Shown here: positions 22,840 through 31,713 of the stretch, piece after piece
Layout of the letters: each line of letters opens with the position of its first letter
How positions within the stretch are numbered: the first letter of the stretch is position 1
DNA from: Polaromonas eurypsychrophila
GTDB taxonomy: Bacteria; Pseudomonadota; Gammaproteobacteria; Burkholderiales; Burkholderiaceae_C
Direction of reading: 5' to 3'
Length of the DNA stretch: 64,000 nucleotides
NCBI RefSeq assembly: GCF_014641715.1
Contig: NZ_BMIG01000009.1
Coordinates: 62,001 to 126,000, forward strand
Notes under the pieces: generated by a model
Database searches by the model: none
Seen by the model: only the letters and a program-made list of their open reading frames with translations
What the model was told of the DNA's origin: nothing
Made by a program: the position numbers and the translations under genes

Positions 22840-23085
22840 ACTAATTACCCGCTGCACTTTCACTCGTGCGCGGCTGGCACCTATTTATTGAAGGACTGAC
22901 ATGGCCGCGAGTACATCGCAGCCGCAGCCGCCGTGTCCGAAGTCACAACTCGCATACGCCTGCGTTACCGGCCAGGCATCACGCCAGCCGACCGCGTGAA
23001 CCATGAAGCTACGCTGTACGGTATCGCCGGCTTGATCGACTACAAAAGCGCAAACCGTGAGCTGATTTTGATGTGTCGCGGGTGA
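22840..23085 (+). pseudogene. Broken head-closure (head-tail joining) protein
   Basis: The last 60 codons (22903-23085) encode GREYIAA...RIRLRYRPGITPADRVNHE...ELILMCRG, a good match to the C-terminus of phage head-tail joining proteins (SPP1 gp16/HK97 gp7 type). Just upstream IEGLT is readable in another frame. Ignoring the single T at 22902 joins the two as IEGLTGREY, so at least one frameshift is present. The N-terminal half is not recognisable and holds stops. Head-closure proteins connect the filled head to the tail, so loss of this gene may block particle completion unless a helper supplies the function. Confidence 0.75.
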
Positions 23086-23087
23086 TC

Positions 23088-23124
23088 CTGTCACCAGCTA
23101 GAAAACTGTCACCAGACTGTCACC
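23088..23124 (+). repeat. Right arm-type repeats of the island
   Basis: CTGTCACCAG at 23088-23097, then an exact copy of the 22-bp left repeat at 23103-23124. It is close to the right att core, mirroring the left end. Confidence 0.6.
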
Positions 23125-23138
23125 AGCACCAGAAACAA

Positions 23139-23172
23139 AAAAGCCCGCTATCTTTTCAGTAGCGGGCTTTCT
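23139..23172. terminator. Intrinsic terminator at the right end of the island
   Basis: AAGCCCGCT (23141-23149) pairs with AGCGGGCTT (23161-23169), with A-run before and T-rich sequence after. It ends island transcription and also lies 20 bases beyond the 3' end of the minus-strand tRNA-Lys. Confidence 0.85.
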
Positions 23173-23189
23173 ATAGCCAATAAGGCGTA

Positions 23190-23238
23190 TTTGGTGGGGC
23201 CTGCGGGGGTCGAACCCACGACAAACGGATTAAAAGTC
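23190..23238. mobile_element. Right attachment site within tRNA-Lys
   Basis: The second copy of the 49-bp repeat found at 12616-12664. Here it is continuous with the tRNA 5' half, so the tRNA gene is kept intact. Confidence 0.95.
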
Positions 23239-23267
23239 CGCTGCTCTACCAACTGAGCTAAGGCCCC
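23192..23267 (-). tRNA. tRNA-Lys (anticodon TTT)
   Basis: A 76-nt gene on the minus strand with encoded CCA. The acceptor stem GGGGCCT pairs with AGGCCCC. The D-arm TAGCTCAGTTGGTAGAGC, the anticodon loop CTTTTAA and the T-loop GGTTCGACCC are all canonical. It is the integration target of the island. Confidence 0.98.
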
Positions 23268-23357
23268 AAGGAGTAGCTTTCGATACTTCCCGGTTTTTGC
23301 TGCAGCGTGTGCAGCAAAGCCTTGAATTATAGCGTTATTTTTTCGGGCTTTGCAAAC

Positions 23358-24173
23358 TCACGCTGCAATTTTGTCGAGCACCCAGCCTGCCGCACACAGG
23401 CCGAAGGTCGAGGTCACACTGACGACCGATCCGTAGCCGTGACAGTTGAGGCTGCCGTCGGCTTGCGTGTCATCAGGCAGCACGCAGGCTGCCGCTTCAT
23501 CGCCCGCGACAAGCGCGCTGTCAGACGCTTGCAGGGCCGCAGCAGGCTGCATCACAGCCTCGCGGCTGAACACGCAGGCCACGCCAATTTTTCCCTTGCG
23601 CGCAGCGCCCTGCTCCTTGCGCAGCCGGTAACGCAGTTGCGCCAGCAAGGGGTCGTGCGTGACCAGCGCGAGATCGTCGATGTCGACCTTGTGCGCGTGG
23701 CGCTTGCCGCCGGCTGCACCGACGCTGATCAAATTAATTTTGTTTTTAATGGCCCAGGCAGCCATCGCAGTTTTGGCCTTGACCTGATCACAGGCATCGA
23801 TCACGGAAACGCGCTCGCTGCCCTGCAGCCCGGCGATCACCGGCCAGTTGGCGGCATCGACAAACTCTTCAACACAAGCCACCTGGCAGCCGGGGTGGAT
23901 GTGCGCGATGCGTTCTCGCATGGCCTCTACCTTGGCCTGGCCCAGCGTGTTATCCAGCGCATGGATCTGGCGATTGATGTTGGACTCGGCGATGTGATCA
24001 AGGTCGATCAAGGTGAGCCGGGCTACACCGCTACGCGCCAGCGCTTCGGCGGCCCAGGAGCCGACGCCGCCGAGTCCGACCACGACCACATGGGCGACCC
24101 GAATCTTTTGTGCGCCGGCGACGCCGTACAGGCGCGTCAGGCCGCCGAAACGGCGCTCCAGATCAGCATCCAC
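23358..24173 (-). CDS. tcdA: tRNA threonylcarbamoyladenosine dehydratase TcdA
   Basis: An E1/ThiF-like ATP-dependent enzyme that cyclises t6A37 of tRNAs to ct6A. The Rossmann nucleotide motif VVVGLGGVGSWAAEALARSG and the ThiF signature LIDLDHIAESNINRQIHAL are clear. The C-terminus VTSTFGLCAAGWVL fits the membrane-associated end of TcdA. I chose the GTG at 24173, which overlaps the preceding stop (TAGTG) and gives DADLERRFGGLTRLYG, the normal N-terminus. It is likely co-translated with the transporter upstream. Confidence 0.92.
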   Translation of the reverse strand: MDADLERRFGGLTRLYGVAGAQKIRVAHVVVVGLGGVGSWAAEALARSGVARLTLIDLDHIAESNINRQIHALDNTLGQAKVEAMRERIAHIHPGCQVACVEEFVDAANWPVIAGLQGSERVSVIDACDQVKAKTAMAAWAIKNKINLISVGAAGGKRHAHKVDIDDLALVTHDPLLAQLRYRLRKEQGAARKGKIGVACVFSREAVMQPAAALQASDSALVAGDEAAACVLPDDTQADGSLNCHGYGSVVSVTSTFGLCAAGWVLDKIAA

Positions 24174-25288
24174 TAGACGCTGCGCTCCAGCCGCCAGACC
24201 TGGTAACGCACACCGGCCACGCAACCCGCCAGGATGGCGGCCACAGCCACAAAGCTGGTCGCGCTCAAGGTCGAGATGCCCGACAAACCCTGGCCGATGG
24301 TGCAGCCCATGGCGGTCACGCCGCCCACCCCCATCAACATCGCACCCACCAGGTGGTTGCCGGTGTCTTCAGCGTCGCGAAACCCTTCCCAACGGAAGCT
24401 GCGCGACAGCAGCGAATACACGGCCGAGCCGGCCACCACGCCAAACACCGACACGATGCCGATGGTCAGCAGCTTGCTTTTGTCGCTGAAAAACATGAGC
24501 CAGTCCACCGTGTAGGCCACGGGCGAGACAAAACTCAGCGCTTCCATGCGGCCCGAGTTGGTGGCCAGAAAGGTTTCCTGCAGGGTGTCGGGATGTTCGG
24601 CCACATAACCCAGATGGCCGCTGACCCACCACATGGCCGCAATCACCGCCCCAATGCCGAGGCCGGCCAGCAGGTTATCGAAACGGCGGAATTCCGCGCC
24701 CATCAGCGCCCACACAATCAGGCCGCCACCGAGCACAACTGCAATGACCAACCCGGCCAATGCGGGGGATATTCCTGCCGCGCCACCCGCCCAGTTCGAA
24801 AGTGCCGCGTTGCTGGTGAAATCGATGGCCACGCGGTCCACCGTAGCCACTCGCAGGACGGCCGTGATGCCCTTGAGCGTGGCAAAAGCGGCCACACCCA
24901 TAACCAGAAACACCACCAGCGATTTAAGATTGCCGCCGCCTATGCGCACCAGTGTCTTGCTGCCGCAACCCGAGGCCAGCACCATGCCGAAGCCGAACAG
25001 GCCACCGCCCACCAGCGCGGACAGCCATATGAAGCGGTTTGATGCATACAGTGTTTTGGAGGGGTCAATCAGGCCGGCTGCGGCCATGCCGTAAAAACCG
25101 ATCATGGCCACACCGATGGCCATGCCCCACATGCGCATGCGGGTCCAGTCACCCATATTGAGGATGTCGCTGACCGCACCCATGGTGCAAAAATGTGTGC
25201 GCTGGGCGATGGCGCCGAACAGCATCGAGAGGAAAAAAGCCGCCCAGAGAACCTGGGTGGTGAGGGTATTGAGCTGGGAGGTGTCCAT
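24173..25288 (-). CDS. YeeE/YedE family transporter (TsuA-like thiosulfate uptake)
   Basis: A 371-residue membrane protein with about nine hydrophobic segments. It carries the family's cysteine motifs: RTHFCTMGAVSD near the N-terminus, LASGCGSKTLVRIGGGNLKSL, and AMGCTIGQGLSG near the C-terminus. These line the thiosulfate path in TsuA, so sulfur-compound import is the likely role. It overlaps tcdA by one base. No TusA/TsuB-like small gene is next to it. Confidence 0.85.
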   Translation of the reverse strand: MDTSQLNTLTTQVLWAAFFLSMLFGAIAQRTHFCTMGAVSDILNMGDWTRMRMWGMAIGVAMIGFYGMAAAGLIDPSKTLYASNRFIWLSALVGGGLFGFGMVLASGCGSKTLVRIGGGNLKSLVVFLVMGVAAFATLKGITAVLRVATVDRVAIDFTSNAALSNWAGGAAGISPALAGLVIAVVLGGGLIVWALMGAEFRRFDNLLAGLGIGAVIAAMWWVSGHLGYVAEHPDTLQETFLATNSGRMEALSFVSPVAYTVDWLMFFSDKSKLLTIGIVSVFGVVAGSAVYSLLSRSFRWEGFRDAEDTGNHLVGAMLMGVGGVTAMGCTIGQGLSGISTLSATSFVAVAAILAGCVAGVRYQVWRLERSV

Positions 25289-25339
25289 CCTTCCGATTTT
25301 AGGGGTGAACAGCGGGCGCTGCCGCGCCCTGCTCCCGGT

Positions 25340-26101
25340 CTACTTCAGTTTACTGAGGCGATCTTTGGCCACCGCGGCAGCTTCCGACTGGGGATAGGCT
25401 TTGAGCAGATCCTGAAGCGTCTTGCGGGCGCCGTTGATGTCCTTGAGCTCGACCTGGCAATTGGCCACGGCCAGCACCGCCTCGGGCGCACGTACGTGCT
25501 CCGTATCGGTGGCCACCAGTGCGCGGAAATTGATGATGGCATCGCGGTAGTTGCGCAGCGCATACTGTGCGTTGCCAAGCCAGAACAAGGCCGGCGCCTT
25601 GTAGCCGCTTTGGGGGTAGCGCTTAAGGAAATTGCTGAAGGCTGTCTGCGCTGGCGCAAATTCGCCTTTGCGTAGAACGGCCAGAGCGGTATCAAACTCC
25701 TGCTTTTCAGCCGGCTCCGCAACAAACTCCCTGCCATCGACCGTGACCTTGGACGGCTCGAATTTGCTGAGCCGGTTATCCAGCCCCTGGGACAGATCCT
25801 TCTGAAGGCGCTGGACCTCGGACAACTGGCGTGTCACCTGTTCGCTCTGACCGCGCATTTGTGCCATCTCATTGCGTAGTGCATCGATCTGGCCGGACAG
25901 CTCCAGCAGGCTGCGCCTGAGCTGCGCGTTGTCCTCGTTGGCCTTGCGCAAATCCTCGCTCATCCGCTGTTGCGACACGTCAAGGCGCTGACGCATCTCG
26001 AGAATCGCCTTGCGGGCCTCGTCATCTTCGAACAGGCCGGCGTGCGCATTGATCGCCAACACGCAGGCCATGGCGGCCAGGACAATCCGGAAATTCTTCA
26101 A
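25340..26101 (-). CDS. cpoB: Cell division coordinator CpoB (YbgF)
   Basis: A 253-residue periplasmic protein. The signal peptide MKNFRIVLAAMACVLAINAHA is followed by a coiled coil (about residues 30-105) that trimerises, then TPR repeats (FDTALAVLRKGEFAPAQTAF onward). CpoB links peptidoglycan synthesis to outer-membrane constriction through the Tol system. It lies 15 bases after pal on the same strand, the standard tolB-pal-cpoB order. Confidence 0.93.
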   Translation of the reverse strand: MKNFRIVLAAMACVLAINAHAGLFEDDEARKAILEMRQRLDVSQQRMSEDLRKANEDNAQLRRSLLELSGQIDALRNEMAQMRGQSEQVTRQLSEVQRLQKDLSQGLDNRLSKFEPSKVTVDGREFVAEPAEKQEFDTALAVLRKGEFAPAQTAFSNFLKRYPQSGYKAPALFWLGNAQYALRNYRDAIINFRALVATDTEHVRAPEAVLAVANCQVELKDINGARKTLQDLLKAYPQSEAAAVAKDRLSKLK

Positions 26102-26116
26102 GATCGGGGCTCCGGC

Positions 26117-26659
26117 TTAACGGTAGTTAAATTCAGCGCGGCGGTTCTTGGCGAAGGAGTCTTCGTCGATGCCGGTCGCTACGGGTTTTTCTTCACCGAA
26201 GCTGACGGCTTCAACTTGCGCGTCTGTCGCACCCAACAAACCCAGAGCGCGACGCACGGCCTCGGCACGTTTCTGGCCCAGCGCAAGGTTGTATTCGCGA
26301 CCACCGCGCTCATCGGTGCTGCCTTCAATAACCAGTTTACGGGCTTTGTTGGCGCTCAGGAAGCGGGCATGGGCCTCGACGGTGCCCTGGGCTTCGGGTT
26401 TGATGACAAAGCTGTCGTAGTCAAAATAAATCACGCGGGCGGCACCGGCAGGCCCGGCAAGCGAGGGATCGGTGGCACCAATCAGCACCGGGGCCACGTC
26501 ACGCCCGGCGACGCCAGAGGCATTGCCCGTGCCACCTGGAGCGATCGCGACCGGTGCCCGGTTTTCGACCGGAACATCATTGAGCTTGACGCCCGAACTG
26601 CAAGCGACGATGGTTGCAGTCAGGGCGATGATGGCGATGAGAGAAAGGATGCGTTTCAT
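26117..26659 (-). CDS. pal: Peptidoglycan-associated lipoprotein Pal
   Basis: 180 residues. A lipoprotein signal peptide (LSLIAIIALTATIVACSS) gives the lipid-modified Cys at about residue 20. The OmpA-like domain carries VIYFDYDSFVIKPEA and the peptidoglycan-binding KLVIEGSTDERGGREYNLAL. It anchors the outer membrane to peptidoglycan and cycles with TolB during division. Length is normal. Confidence 0.96.
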   Translation of the reverse strand: MKRILSLIAIIALTATIVACSSGVKLNDVPVENRAPVAIAPGGTGNASGVAGRDVAPVLIGATDPSLAGPAGAARVIYFDYDSFVIKPEAQGTVEAHARFLSANKARKLVIEGSTDERGGREYNLALGQKRAEAVRRALGLLGATDAQVEAVSFGEEKPVATGIDEDSFAKNRRAEFNYR

Positions 26660-26707
26660 AGGTACCTTGGCTAAGAATTGAAAAGGAGGAGCATCAAGGC
26701 TGCTGGT

Positions 26708-28030
26708 TTACTTCTGAAAAGGACCCCAGTCAGGCTCGCGTATATCTCCGGTAGACCCGGTCAGGCGGGCTTTGATTTTTCCGTCCAGCGTGGTGGTCAG
26801 CAGGGCCTCGCGACCTTGCTGCTGCGTGGCGTAAACGATGAGACGGCTGTTAGGCGCAAAACTCGGGCTTTCGTCGCCGCTGGTGTCAGTGAGGGCCACT
26901 GCAGTTCCCTTGCCCAGTTCCATGACGTGCAGCTTGAAAGCGCCGCCTATGCGTGAAATATAGGCCAGCCAACGGCCGTCCGGACTGATGGCGGGCGATA
27001 TGTTGTAACTCCCCGTAAAGGTGACTCGCTCCACATTGCTGCCGCTTGCACCCATGCGGTAAATCTGCGGCGAACCACCGCGGTCGCTCACAAAATAAAT
27101 GGACCGGCCGTCCGGCGAAAACGCAGGTTCGGTATCGATGCTGGCCGATTGGGTAAGGCGACGCGGCTCACCACCTGCAGCAGCAATCGCATAAAGTTGC
27201 GAGCCCCCATCACGGCTCAAGGTAGCCACCAACTGGTTGCCATCGGGCGACCAGGCCGGTGCGCTGTTGGAGCCGCGAAAATTGGCCAGCAGGCGGCGTT
27301 TGCCCGAGGCCACATCGTGGGCGTAAATCACCGGCTTGCGCGACTCAAAGGACACATAGGCCAGCTGGGAACCGTTGGGCGACCATGATGGAGAAATAAT
27401 CGGCTCCGGACTGGCCAGCGCTGACTGCGCGCCTTCACCGTCGGAGTCTGCCACCCACAGGTTGTAGCGCGTACCCGCCTTGGTCACATAGGCGATGCGG
27501 GTGGAAAAAACGCCCTTCTCGCCCGTCAGCTTTTCGTAGACAAAGTCGGCGATCCGGTGCGCGGACAGGCGCAGATCACTCTGCGGCACCACATAACTCT
27601 GGCCGCCCAGATCCTGCCCGCGCACCACGTCCCAAAGGCGGCAACGCACGTCGTAGCGCCCATCGGCCAGACGTGTGACGCTGCCGGTCAGCAAAGAGTC
27701 GGCGGCGCGCTGGCGCCAGACCGACAGATCCGGTCGGGAGCTTTCGTCGAGCGGGTTGCCGCTGGCGTCCACCGCACGAAACTGGCCGCTTCTTTCGAGA
27801 TCGGCCTGCACGATCGCTGCAATTTTTTGCGGGGACTGGGCATCGCCGCGAAAGGCGGCAATGGCAATCGGCAACTGGGTCAGGCCCACGCCGGAGACTT
27901 CAACCCGGAACTGGGCCCAGGACGGCGGCACCATGGCAAGCGCGCCCAGGCCGGTCAAGCCTGCGATCAGGCCGCGTCGTCCCGCCAGGCGAGACGCGGG
28001 CAGGAAACTATCAGGTTTTTTTGAGTGCAT
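26708..28030 (-). CDS. tolB: Tol-Pal system protein TolB
   Basis: 440 residues. An N-terminal export signal ([20 protein letters not shown], with a double Arg), then the alpha/beta domain (about 40-160) and a six-bladed beta-propeller with repeated PD40-type motifs such as [30 protein letters not shown] and [16 protein letters not shown]. TolB is periplasmic and binds Pal. The start overlaps the 3' end of a glycosyltransferase gene by 20 bases. The usual upstream tolQ-tolR-tolA are absent here. Confidence 0.95.
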   Translation of the reverse strand: MHSKKPDSFLPASRLAGRRGLIAGLTGLGALAMVPPSWAQFRVEVSGVGLTQLPIAIAAFRGDAQSPQKIAAIVQADLERSGQFRAVDASGNPLDESSRPDLSVWRQRAADSLLTGSVTRLADGRYDVRCRLWDVVRGQDLGGQSYVVPQSDLRLSAHRIADFVYEKLTGEKGVFSTRIAYVTKAGTRYNLWVADSDGEGAQSALASPEPIISPSWSPNGSQLAYVSFESRKPVIYAHDVASGKRRLLANFRGSNSAPAWSPDGNQLVATLSRDGGSQLYAIAAAGGEPRRLTQSASIDTEPAFSPDGRSIYFVSDRGGSPQIYRMGASGSNVERVTFTGSYNISPAISPDGRWLAYISRIGGAFKLHVMELGKGTAVALTDTSGDESPSFAPNSRLIVYATQQQGREALLTTTLDGKIKARLTGSTGDIREPDWGPFQK

Positions 28031-28775
28031 TTTGCTGGTTCAAACAATACAAGGTGAAGTATTTGCCGAAGGCCGCCTGGGCCTGCATGGCGCAGACGGC
28101 AAAGCCCATGCTGCCGTCCAGGATGCCAAGGCGGAAAATATAACTTTTCAGGAAGGCCATCAGGCCCGATGTTACCGCCCGCAGCATTGAGCTGGTTCTG
28201 CCGCGCGCATGGGCCTGCTGGGCCCAGGCCAGGCTATATTGCTCCAGCTTGCGCCAGTAATGTGCGGGGGTCGGGTAGCTGTAATGCAGCAGCCGATTAT
28301 TCAAACGCACCACGGCGCCGGATTTGAGGATGACACGTTCGTGCACCAGGTCATCGCTGAAGCCGGCCTGACCGCGTCGGAACAGGCGCAACACAGGGTC
28401 AGGGGTCCAGCCGCAATGATGGATCCATTGTCCGCAAAACTCGGTGAGACGCGGAATTTCGAAGGCATCGGCGGCGCGGTTTTGCATGGCTTTTTGAATC
28501 TCCAGCGCGAGTTCCGGTGTGACACGTTCGTCGGCATCGATGGAAAGGACCCAGTCGTGTCTGGCCAGGCTCAGGGCGAGGTTCTTTTGGGGGCCAAAAC
28601 CAGGCCAGGCTTGCGTTTGCGTCACCTCCGCCCCGAAGGCGTTTGCAATGGCGCGCGTGTTGTCCGTGCTAGCGTTGTCAACCACGACCCATTGATCTGC
28701 AAATCGGACGGACTCCAGGCATGCCTGCAAATTGGCCTCTTCGTTTTTGGTGATGATGATGGCGGAAAGGCTCAT
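28011..28775 (-). CDS. Glycosyltransferase family 2, WaaE/KdtX-like
   Basis: 254 residues. A GT-A fold with [20 protein letters not shown] at the N-terminus, the nucleotide-sugar motif [11 protein letters not shown] and the metal-binding [12 protein letters not shown]. The C-terminal region with a hydrophobic helix ([20 protein letters not shown]) matches the WaaE group, which adds glucose to the inner lipopolysaccharide core. The ATG at 28775 is used rather than 28814, because the family N-terminus begins there. It is divergent from msbA, which fits a lipopolysaccharide role, and overlaps tolB. Confidence 0.85.
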   Translation of the reverse strand: MSLSAIIITKNEEANLQACLESVRFADQWVVVDNASTDNTRAIANAFGAEVTQTQAWPGFGPQKNLALSLARHDWVLSIDADERVTPELALEIQKAMQNRAADAFEIPRLTEFCGQWIHHCGWTPDPVLRLFRRGQAGFSDDLVHERVILKSGAVVRLNNRLLHYSYPTPAHYWRKLEQYSLAWAQQAHARGRTSSMLRAVTSGLMAFLKSYIFRLGILDGSMGFAVCAMQAQAAFGKYFTLYCLNQQNALKKT

Positions 28776-29028
28776 GGTGCGTGATGTGTTGAAAGTCTCA
28801 CCAGCCGCTGCCATCCACCTGCGTGATCAAGTGGACGATTGTGAATGCTGCGAGCAAGGGAGCTTGTAGGAATTGGCCTTCAATTGTTCCACGATAATGC
28901 AGGCTTGTTGACTCCATGGTTCACCAGGCGGCATCCATGCCAAAAATTGCAGCGAACTTTACCCGTGTACTTGAGCGGCCGATACAAACTCCGGTCGGCC
29001 CGACGGCTTCGGAGTCCGGGGTTTCAGC

Positions 29029-30831
29029 TTGACACGCGGCACCAATCCCGCCAGCGAAACAGTGTCGCCAGCGCCCATCAGGCAACGCCTGCGACGCATC
29101 TGGCCTTATTTCAACCAGTCCCGCAGCGCCTGGGCCATTGCCATAGGCGCCACCGTGGTGGCGTCCGCCACCGAGCCACTGGTGCCGGCCTTGCTGCAGC
29201 CCTTGCTGGACAAGGGTTTCCAGAAAGGCGGTATTGACTTGTGGGTGATTCCCGTGGCGTTGATTCTGTTGTTCGGCGTGCGCGGGTTTGCCGGTTTTGT
29301 GGCGCAAATTGCGCTCGCCAAGGTCACAAATCTGGGTTTGCTGGAACTGCGAAAGGCCATGTTCGGCAAGCTGCTGTCGGCGCGGCTGGATCTGTTTTCG
29401 AGCCAGTCGGCCAGCGCCCTTGCCAACACGGTGGTCTATGAGGTTCAAAACGGCTCTTCCATGCTGGTCAATTCAGTCATGAGCCTGACGCGTGACACTT
29501 TGACCCTGTTGGCTCTGTCGAGTTATCTGTTGTATCTGAACTGGAAGCTGACCTTGATTGTTACGCTGCTGATCCCAGCCGTGGCCTGGGTCATGCGTGT
29601 GCTATCCCGCCGTCTTTACCGGCTCACCAAGGCCAGCCAGAGCGCGACCGATTCGCTGGCTTATGTGGTCGAAGAAAACGTGCTGGCACACCGCGATATC
29701 CGGCTGCATGCGGCGCAGGCCGATCAGGCCACGCGTTTCGCGCAGCTCAGCGATGCGTTGCGACGCTTGTCCATGAAATCCATCGCGGCATCTGCGGCCA
29801 TGACCCCCACCACACAGATGCTGGCGGCCGTGGCACTGTCCGCCGTGATTACGGTTGCCCTCATGCAAAGCGCGACCGACGGCACTTCGGTCGGCTCCTT
29901 TGTGGCGTTTGTGACCGCCATGCTGATGCTGGTCGCCCCCATCAAACATTTGTCGGAAGTCGCCAGCCCCATCACCCGCGGCTTGGCGGCGCTGGAGCGC
30001 GGACTCGATCTGATGGAGAAGACCCCGGATGAACAAGGCGGCAGTTATTCCAAGCCCCGGGCTGACGGACTCATCCGGTTCATCAACGCCCGCGTGGCCT
30101 ATGGAAACGAGGGTGCGACGGCCGTGGACTCGGTGAATCTGACCATCCACCCCGGTGAAACGGTGGCGCTGGTAGGCGCTTCGGGCGCCGGTAAAACCAC
30201 GCTGGTCAATCTGTTGCCGCGTTTTGTAGAGCCCACGTCCGGAGCCATCGAACTCGATGACCACGACCTGCGCGAGTGGCAGATGGATGCGCTGCGCAGC
30301 CAGTTTGCATTGGTCAGCCAGCATGTGGTGATGCTCAATAACAGCATTGCCGTGAATGTGGCGCTGGGTGCCAAGCTGGACCGCGAACGCGTGCAGCGCT
30401 GCCTGCAGGCCGCCAACCTGGAGCGTTTTGTGGCCAATCTGCCGCATGGCATGGACACCCTGGCCGGTCACAACGCGACGCAGTTGTCCGGCGGCCAACG
30501 CCAGCGCCTGGCGATTGCCAGGGCGCTCTACAAGGACGCGCCAGTCCTGATCCTCGACGAAGCCACCTCGGCGCTTGACACCGAATCCGAACGCGCAGTG
30601 CAGGAAGCGCTGCAGCGCCTGATGCGCAACCGCACAACGCTGGTCATCGCGCACCGCTTGTCCACGGTGCAGCATGCCAGCCGGATCGTCGTCATGGACG
30701 CCGGCCGGATTGTGGAGACCGGCACCCATGCCGAGCTGATCAATCGCGACGGCCCCTATGCCCGCCTGTACAAGCTGGGTTTGTACGACTCCGGTCTTTC
30801 GCAAAGCGCACCGGTGGTGCAACTGTCATGA
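29029..30831 (+). CDS. msbA: Lipid A/LPS export ABC transporter MsbA
   Basis: 600 residues with six N-terminal membrane segments (about 30-310) and a C-terminal ABC domain: Walker A GASGAGKTT, signature LSGGQRQRLAIARAL, Walker B PVLILDEATSALD. MsbA flips lipid A-core across the inner membrane. The frame opens with TTG at 29029; GTG at 29062 is also possible and neither has a clear ribosome-binding site. Its stop overlaps the following glycosyltransferase (ATGA). Confidence 0.92.
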   Translation: MTRGTNPASETVSPAPIRQRLRRIWPYFNQSRSAWAIAIGATVVASATEPLVPALLQPLLDKGFQKGGIDLWVIPVALILLFGVRGFAGFVAQIALAKVTNLGLLELRKAMFGKLLSARLDLFSSQSASALANTVVYEVQNGSSMLVNSVMSLTRDTLTLLALSSYLLYLNWKLTLIVTLLIPAVAWVMRVLSRRLYRLTKASQSATDSLAYVVEENVLAHRDIRLHAAQADQATRFAQLSDALRRLSMKSIAASAAMTPTTQMLAAVALSAVITVALMQSATDGTSVGSFVAFVTAMLMLVAPIKHLSEVASPITRGLAALERGLDLMEKTPDEQGGSYSKPRADGLIRFINARVAYGNEGATAVDSVNLTIHPGETVALVGASGAGKTTLVNLLPRFVEPTSGAIELDDHDLREWQMDALRSQFALVSQHVVMLNNSIAVNVALGAKLDRERVQRCLQAANLERFVANLPHGMDTLAGHNATQLSGGQRQRLAIARALYKDAPVLILDEATSALDTESERAVQEALQRLMRNRTTLVIAHRLSTVQHASRIVVMDAGRIVETGTHAELINRDGPYARLYKLGLYDSGLSQSAPVVQLS

Positions 30832-31700
30832 CAATTTCCATCAGTGGCTTTACTTTTATCCGCAACGGTGTCGAACTGGGCTTTCCTTTTGAAGCATCGA
30901 TTCGTTCGCTGCTGCCGCTGGTGGATGAATTCGTGGTGGCAGTCGGTCGCGGCAATGACGACACACTGGCCCGGGTGCTGGCCATCAGTGACCCAAAAAT
31001 CCGTGTGATCGAAACCGTCTGGAACGAACGCATGGCCGACCGGGGCTTTGTGTATGCCCAGCAAAAAATGATTGCGCAGTACGCCTGTACCGGCGACTGG
31101 GCGTTTTACCTGGAAGGCGATGAGGTGGTGCACGAGGACGACCTGCCCGCCATCCGCGCCAGTGTCGAAAAGCATCACACCAACCCCGAAGTGGAAGCGC
31201 TGGTGTTCGACTATCGCCACTTTTATGGGTCGGCGCAGTGGGTGTCAGTCAGCCCCGGTTGGTACCGCCGCGAATGCCGGCTGATCCGCAACACCATTCG
31301 CTCCTATGCGCCCGACGGCCAGTACTGGCTGGTCACGACCGACCATAAAAACCCCCGCAATCCCCAAGCTGCGCTGGCCAACGCGCGCATTTTTCATTAC
31401 GGCTGGATTCGCCGCAACGAAGACATGCAGAAAAAACTCGATCAGGTCAGCAAATACTGGGCGAGTTCGACCAAGATGGAAGTGCATTACAGCCAGTTCG
31501 ACGCACGCGCACTGGAGGCTTTCAAGGGAACCCACCCCCAAGTCGCACAGGAATGGCTGCTCACGGGTGCCGAGCAGGCGTTGCGGATAGATTCGGCCTA
31601 CCAGCCCACCCGCAAGGAAAACAAATACCACCTGATGCGCAGGATCGAACTACTGACGGGCCTGGACTTCAGTCGCAAGCACTTCAAGCTGGTCGCCTGA
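30828..31700 (+). CDS. Glycosyltransferase family 2
   Basis: 290 residues. A GT-A type N-terminus (ISGFTFIRNGVELGFPFEAS) and the acidic motif WAFYLEGDEVVHEDDL take the place of the usual DXD. It is translationally coupled to msbA by a four-base overlap, so it likely acts on lipopolysaccharide or another surface glycan. Acceptor and sugar are unknown. It converges on the glycosyltransferase gene on the other strand. Confidence 0.82.
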   Translation: MTISISGFTFIRNGVELGFPFEASIRSLLPLVDEFVVAVGRGNDDTLARVLAISDPKIRVIETVWNERMADRGFVYAQQKMIAQYACTGDWAFYLEGDEVVHEDDLPAIRASVEKHHTNPEVEALVFDYRHFYGSAQWVSVSPGWYRRECRLIRNTIRSYAPDGQYWLVTTDHKNPRNPQAALANARIFHYGWIRRNEDMQKKLDQVSKYWASSTKMEVHYSQFDARALEAFKGTHPQVAQEWLLTGAEQALRIDSAYQPTRKENKYHLMRRIELLTGLDFSRKHFKLVA

Positions 31701-31713
31701 GCGCAGTCTGGCC

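Larger units (their letters stand above)
12616..23238. mobile_element. Integrated island with head/packaging genes but no tail genes (satellite-like)
   Basis: A 10.6-kb element bounded by the 49-bp att repeats. Every confidently called gene is on the plus strand. Order: integrase, two unknowns, AlpA-like, two HTH proteins (the second replication-like), an unknown and a small ORF, then capsid, prohead protease, portal, HNH, TerS, TerL and a decayed head-closure gene. No tail, baseplate, holin, endolysin or CI-type repressor is present. This content matches what is known of capsid-forming phage-inducible islands, which use a helper phage for tails. A deletion derivative of a siphophage prophage is the alternative. 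Confidence 0.9.

Noticed and set aside
12823-23085. A complete inducible prophage
   Set aside because: No tail, lysis or CI-like repressor genes are present in the 10 kb between att sites.
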